DNA from: Pallidibacillus pasinlerensis
Lineage (GTDB): Bacteria; Bacillota; Bacilli; Bacillales; Caldibacillaceae
Direction: 5' to 3'
Length of the DNA: 38,976 bases
NCBI RefSeq assembly: GCF_009996845.1
Contig: NZ_JAACYS010000022.1
Span: 1-38,976, forward strand
The translations under genes and the position numbers were made by a program. Positions 35,100 to 38,976 of the stretch are shown here, in pieces; position 1 is the first letter of the stretch; each line of letters begins with the position of its first letter. Under the pieces are notes generated by a model that did not search any database, had not been told where the DNA came from, and saw only the letters and a list, made by a program, of their open reading frames with translations.

Positions 35100-36362
35100 A
35101 TGGGAGACCGTGAAAAAATTCGTGTCGTAGAATTATTCGCCGGTGTAGGTGGATTTCGTATTGGATTAGAGCGTGCAAACCCTGACTTATTTGAGGTCGT
35201 ATGGGCTAACCAATGGGAACCTGAGAAGAAAGTTCAATTTGCTTTTGATTGTTATACGCGCAATTTCACTAAGGGTATACATGTAAATGAAGATATAGCG
35301 AAAGTGCCAAATGAAGTATTTGAGGAACAGAAACCTGATTTAATTGTGGGTGGTTTCCCATGCCAGGACTACTCAGTTGCTAGAAGCCTTTCTGGCGAAA
35401 AGGGTATCCAAGGAAAAAAAGGAGTTCTCTTCTGGGAAATAAAACGAGCAATTGAAAATTCTTTTCCTAAATATGTACTATTAGAAAATGTAGATAGATT
35501 ACTAAAATCTCCTTCTAAGCAAAGAGGAAGAGATTTTGCAGTTATGTTAGCAACATTTCGCGATTTAGGCTACACGGTTGAATGGCGCGTAATCAATGCA
35601 GCAGATTATGGACATGCACAACGACGTCGAAGAATATTTATTTTTGCTTATAAAAACGGGATAACTTTTGATAAAGAACAAAGAGAATTAACTCCAGAAG
35701 AAATTGTATATAAAGAAGGATTTTTTGCAAAACCATTTCCAATTGAACAAGAACCGTATAAAAACAGAATTGCAGAAGTAGTGCTTCCCCTCGATATTGT
35801 TGATATTTCTGATAACTTTTCATTCAACTTCCATCCTTCAGGTATAATGAGAGATGGAGATGTTTATACAGTACATCAAACACCTATTGGAGAAAATCCA
35901 GTTCCTTTAAAAGATATTTTAGTTGATGAAAGTGAAGTCGATGAAAAGTATTATTTAACAAAAGAAATGGAAGAAAAGTTTGCTTACTTAAGAGGTCCGA
36001 AAAAAATTGAAAGAACATCGAGCACGGGACATAAATATATCTTCTCAGAAGGAGGTATGTCCCCTACTGATGACCTTGATAAGCCCGGAAGAACAATGTT
36101 AACGAGTGAAGGTACGGTAAACCGGAGTACACATATTGTTGAAGTTAATGGACGAAAAAGATTTTTAACTCCTGTTGAATGCGAAAGATTAAACGAGTTT
36201 CCAGATAATTGGACAAAAGGTATGACTGATCGACAAAGATACTTTTGTATGGGAAATGCTCTGGTAGTCGGTTTAGTAGAAAAGATGGGAAAGCGAATTG
36301 TGGAAATTCAAAAAGAAAGTAAAAATGATATCGTACAATTGGATTTATTTTCTGTAGGCTGA
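35100..36362 (+). CDS. DNA cytosine-C5 methyltransferase, Sau3AI-like (predicted GATC)
   Basis: 420 aa with all m5C motifs: I ELFAGVGGFRIGLE, IV GGFPCQDYS with catalytic Cys88, VI LLENVDRLLKSP, VIII QRRRRIFIFAY, IX/X CERLNEFPDNW and MGNALVVG. The block KSPSKQRGRDFAVMLATF is like that of Sau3AI-type methylases. It uses AdoMet to methylate C5 of cytosine. Target GATC is inferred from the partner nuclease. The ATG at 35100 follows AAAGGGTG. The upstream GTG lies within that site. There is no N-terminal helix-turn-helix extension, so any autoregulation must act through the methylation sites. Confidence 0.92.
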   Translation: MGDREKIRVVELFAGVGGFRIGLERANPDLFEVVWANQWEPEKKVQFAFDCYTRNFTKGIHVNEDIAKVPNEVFEEQKPDLIVGGFPCQDYSVARSLSGEKGIQGKKGVLFWEIKRAIENSFPKYVLLENVDRLLKSPSKQRGRDFAVMLATFRDLGYTVEWRVINAADYGHAQRRRRIFIFAYKNGITFDKEQRELTPEEIVYKEGFFAKPFPIEQEPYKNRIAEVVLPLDIVDISDNFSFNFHPSGIMRDGDVYTVHQTPIGENPVPLKDILVDESEVDEKYYLTKEMEEKFAYLRGPKKIERTSSTGHKYIFSEGGMSPTDDLDKPGRTMLTSEGTVNRSTHIVEVNGRKRFLTPVECERLNEFPDNWTKGMTDRQRYFCMGNALVVGLVEKMGKRIVEIQKESKNDIVQLDLFSVG

Positions 36363-36380
36363 TACGAATGTATCAGCTTT
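36358..36380 (+). terminator. Terminator overlapping the methyltransferase stop codon
   Basis: Eight-bp stem GCTGATAC / GTATCAGC with a GAAT loop and a TTTTTT tail. The TGA stop lies within the left arm. It separates methyltransferase and endonuclease transcription. A TATAAT at 36391 may belong to a separate endonuclease promoter. Confidence 0.85.
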
Positions 36381-36427
36381 TTTATGTTACTATAATATTA
36401 ATAGACACCTAATAAGGGGGATTCATA

Positions 36428-37828
36428 TTGTTATATGAAAAAAAGGAAGAATTACTTTACACTGCAAGTTTGGCTGAAGGAAAAACTTTTGGTGAAATTG
36501 ACAAAACCGGAAGGATTAAAAATGACAAAGCTAAAGGACAACTAGGACAAATTATTGAAGAAAGTTTTTTTGGCTACGAAGTTAATTCAAAAAAAGAAGC
36601 CGATTTTGCTAATTTAGGAATTGAGTTAAAGGTTACCCCTGTTAAAAAAAATAAAAATGGAACATTGTCAGCAAAAGAAAGATTGGTTTTAAATATTATT
36701 AATTATGAAGAAGAAGTTAATAAAGACTTTGAATCTTCAAGTTTTTGGAAAAAAAACAAAGAAATATTAATGATGTTTTATGAATGGCTACCAAATCTCG
36801 ATCGTTCTGATTATCGAATAATTAAAGCATACTTACACCAATATCCTGAGGAAGACTTAGAGATCATTAAGCAAGATTGGGAAACAATTGTTGGAAAAAT
36901 AAAAGTTGGTTTGGCGCATGAGTTATCTGAAGGTGATACAAACTATTTGGGTGCATGTCCTAAAGGTGCAAATAAAAAATCGCTTCGATCTCAACCATAT
37001 AGTGATATTAAAGCAATGCAGCGTGCTTTTTGTTTGAAACAAGGATATATGACATCAATTGTTCGTAAGGTTATAAATAAAGAAGATTTAGTGAAATTTT
37101 CCACCGCACCAGAATTAAAACAAAAATCGTTTTACAATCTTATACAAGAAAAATTCCATCCGTATATTGGAATGTCATTGGAAGAAATTGCATCTATTAC
37201 TAATCTTCCTATAAATTATAAATCTAAAAGCTTTTTACAAGAATTTGTTAGTGGTTTGCTTGGTATTAGAGTTACCAAACTAGAGCAAATTGAAGAATTT
37301 GCAAAAGCAAACATACAAGTTAAGACAATCAGACTTGAACCAAATGGCGTTCCAAAAGAGCATATGTCTTTTAAAAATATTAATTTTTCAGAATGGGAAA
37401 ATGAAACTTGGGAAAACAGCTGGTTAAAAAATTTCTTTGAACAAACCAAATTCCTATTTGTTGTATTTCAGTACAAAGAATCTTATAGTAAGAATCCTCA
37501 AAGAAAATTATATTTTAGCGGTATTATTTTGTGGAACATGCCTACGAATGAGATTAATGGCCGTTTGAAGGATTTTTGGACACATGTTCAAAAATTAATT
37601 AAACAAGGTATTGAGCTACAACCCGTTAAACAAAAGAATCGCACCATTGTTAGAAATAATCTTCCGAAACCAAATTTTAATGGGCTGTGCCATATTCGCC
37701 CTAAAGCTCGTGATGGCAATGACAGAGTTCCTTTGCCAGATGGACGATTAATTACTAAGCAAGCGTTTTGGTTAGACAATATTTATGTTAGTGAAATTTG
37801 CAATTCGCTAAGACGAGGTGTTTACTAG
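36428..37828 (+). CDS. Type II restriction endonuclease, MutH/Sau3AI fold
   Basis: 466 aa. The N-terminal domain has the MutH/Sau3AI active site: GQLGQIIEESF (E44), then D59 in ADFANLGIELKV with E66-x-K68. The D-E-K spacing is the same as in MutH (D70, E77, K79). The second half (about 240-466, with LPDGRLITKQAFWLDN at the end) matches the C-terminal non-catalytic MutH-like domain of Sau3AI in layout and total length. Predicted to cut unmethylated GATC. The TTG start lies 7 nt behind AGGGGG, and such a weak start could limit nuclease synthesis. Its stop overlaps the next gene by one base (TAGTG). Confidence 0.9.
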   Translation: MLYEKKEELLYTASLAEGKTFGEIDKTGRIKNDKAKGQLGQIIEESFFGYEVNSKKEADFANLGIELKVTPVKKNKNGTLSAKERLVLNIINYEEEVNKDFESSSFWKKNKEILMMFYEWLPNLDRSDYRIIKAYLHQYPEEDLEIIKQDWETIVGKIKVGLAHELSEGDTNYLGACPKGANKKSLRSQPYSDIKAMQRAFCLKQGYMTSIVRKVINKEDLVKFSTAPELKQKSFYNLIQEKFHPYIGMSLEEIASITNLPINYKSKSFLQEFVSGLLGIRVTKLEQIEEFAKANIQVKTIRLEPNGVPKEHMSFKNINFSEWENETWENSWLKNFFEQTKFLFVVFQYKESYSKNPQRKLYFSGIILWNMPTNEINGRLKDFWTHVQKLIKQGIELQPVKQKNRTIVRNNLPKPNFNGLCHIRPKARDGNDRVPLPDGRLITKQAFWLDNIYVSEICNSLRRGVY

Positions 37829-38976
37829 TGGCTGGGTACATTTTTTCATTAGATAACATTGATTCTTTAAGTGAATCTATAAATAATGGTGTATTTAGTA
37901 CAAATATGAACATACCAAAAAACAAAATTTGGAATAAAAGTCATGAAGGAACTTTTGCTGATTTTATTACTATGAAAGAAGGTCATAATGTCTACTTTTT
38001 CCATAAAAGAATGATTTATGGTGTAGGAAGACTGATAAATATTAAAGGTGATTGCAAGTTTTTAAATTTCCCTAATGCAGACATGCCGATTGTATATGAA
38101 CATACATCTTTAAAAAATCAAATGATTTTAAACAACGAAAACAATATAAATAACAGGATGATTTGTTGCTTTGAAGGTTTCCCATACTTCTTTAAAAATG
38201 GAGTTGATATGGATGAAGTTTTGTCTTTTAATCCTGACAAATTTAAAATGTTGAGAGCTTTTTGGAAATTGTCTTTTGTCAAAATTGATGATGAGGAAAA
38301 CAAAGCATTACTTGACATAATTATAAAAAACAATGAAGAAAATCTTACAGAAAAAAAGAATATATTTCCAGAGAAACGATCATTACATAGCCGAATAAAA
38401 AATATTGTAAATGATGATTATACTGTTAACTCTGATAAGATTTTAAATCTTTGTGCTGATAGCGATGGTAGTGTAAAACACGAAATGGCTTTAGAAGCCG
38501 GAATTTTAGATTATATTTCCAATAAAAAGGCAAATATATTTGGTGAATGGGACTATCTTTCACACCAAGTCGTTGCATCCCCCTTTAAACCAATTGATTA
38601 TATGGATAAAATGGATATTTTTGGATATAGATATATTCGGTATGAACCTTTAATCAAAGAACTTAAAACAATTTCAAAATACTTAGTAATAGAAATAAAG
38701 AAAGGCTCTGCCTCTATAGAAGATTTGAACCAAACTATGAAGTATGTTGATTGGGTTAACCAAGAATACAGTTTTGGTGATTATAATATGATTGAAGCTT
38801 TTTTGGTAGCATTTGAATTTCCTGATTATGTAATAAAAGCAAAAAATGATATAGTAAAAAGAAATTACATAAAAAGTAGAAGACCACCTGTCGCAATGTA
38901 TTGGTCTAATTTAAAATTAATTAAATATAGTTTTGATACTGAAACGAATAAATTAAAATTCACATTATTAGATTAG
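37828..38976 (+). CDS. Restriction-associated protein with PD-(D/E)XK nuclease domain
   Basis: 382 aa from the GTG at 37828, which overlaps the endonuclease stop (TAGTG) and has GAGGTG 7 nt upstream. Residues about 1-120 form a beta-rich domain (VYFFHKRMIYGVGRLINI) reminiscent of PUA/EVE-like nucleic-acid readers, a weak call. The C-terminal domain shows a PD-(D/E)XK pattern: E223 in ALEAGILDYI, D263 in MDKMDIFG, E289-I-K291 in YLVIEIKKGSA and Gln302 in DLNQTMKYVDWV, as in NucS/DUF91-type nucleases. The window ends at its stop codon. It may be a second, possibly modification-sensing nuclease of the same system. Confidence 0.75.
   Translation: MAGYIFSLDNIDSLSESINNGVFSTNMNIPKNKIWNKSHEGTFADFITMKEGHNVYFFHKRMIYGVGRLINIKGDCKFLNFPNADMPIVYEHTSLKNQMILNNENNINNRMICCFEGFPYFFKNGVDMDEVLSFNPDKFKMLRAFWKLSFVKIDDEENKALLDIIIKNNEENLTEKKNIFPEKRSLHSRIKNIVNDDYTVNSDKILNLCADSDGSVKHEMALEAGILDYISNKKANIFGEWDYLSHQVVASPFKPIDYMDKMDIFGYRYIRYEPLIKELKTISKYLVIEIKKGSASIEDLNQTMKYVDWVNQEYSFGDYNMIEAFLVAFEFPDYVIKAKNDIVKRNYIKSRRPPVAMYWSNLKLIKYSFDTETNKLKFTLLD

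Overview
The window comes from a low-G+C Gram-positive bacterium of the Bacillaceae/Planococcaceae type. The signs are strong AGGAGG-type ribosome sites, frequent TTG and GTG starts, many T-tailed hairpin terminators, and a Bacillus-like gene set (YkpA-type ABC-F protein, a second methionine aminopeptidase of the YflG type, BrnQ, RarD, DUF4181 and HXXEE membrane proteins). I cannot name the genus. I see no rRNA, tRNA or CRISPR array.

Region 1 (0.3-11.3 kb) is mainly amino-acid and acyl-CoA metabolism. It holds NADP-type glutamate dehydrogenase, then an acyl-CoA dehydrogenase and thiolase pair whose operon once began with a CoA-transferase subunit A that is now decayed. A GntR/FCD regulator is divergent from that operon, with a perfect palindrome between them. 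Two threonine dehydratase paralogues follow (one with an ACT domain, one without), separated by a dead EAL-domain gene and an ABC-F ATPase.

Region 2 (11.3-15.3 kb) is a gene graveyard. It contains truncated and frameshifted acetyltransferases, an ISLre2-type transposase fragment, a fusion of MFS, EamA and DJ-1/PfpI fragments, and a lipoprotein gene with a stop codon in its signal peptide. Three copies of a REP/MITE-like repeat lie in or beside this area, one of them inside an acetyltransferase gene. Two intergenic arrays of words spaced about 21 bp apart lie near 9.8 kb and 19.7 kb.

Region 3 (15.6-30.8 kb) is ordinary chromosome. It holds a three-gene operon of MacB-type permease, ATPase and a PASTA-repeat membrane protein, then RarD, DUF4181, BrnQ, a methionine aminopeptidase with a small zinc-ribbon protein, a HAD phosphatase, small lipoproteins, an NlpC/P60 protein whose catalytic Cys is replaced by Ser, an HXXEE protein, and aspartate ammonia-lyase.

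Region 4 (31.0-39.0 kb) is a defence island made of two divergent units. Leftward is a tightly coupled operon: a MORC/MutL-like GHKL ATPase, an unrecognised 281-aa protein and a DUF6339 protein. Rightward is a Sau3AI-like restriction-modification set: a cytosine-C5 methyltransferase, a MutH/Sau3AI-fold endonuclease predicted to cut GATC, and a third protein with a PD-(D/E)XK nuclease domain. The methyltransferase promoter carries two GATC sites in a palindrome over its -35 box. They are the only GATC sites for more than 1 kb on the coding side, which suggests control by methylation. The divergent GHKL operon and the third nuclease are the best candidates for an undescribed system.
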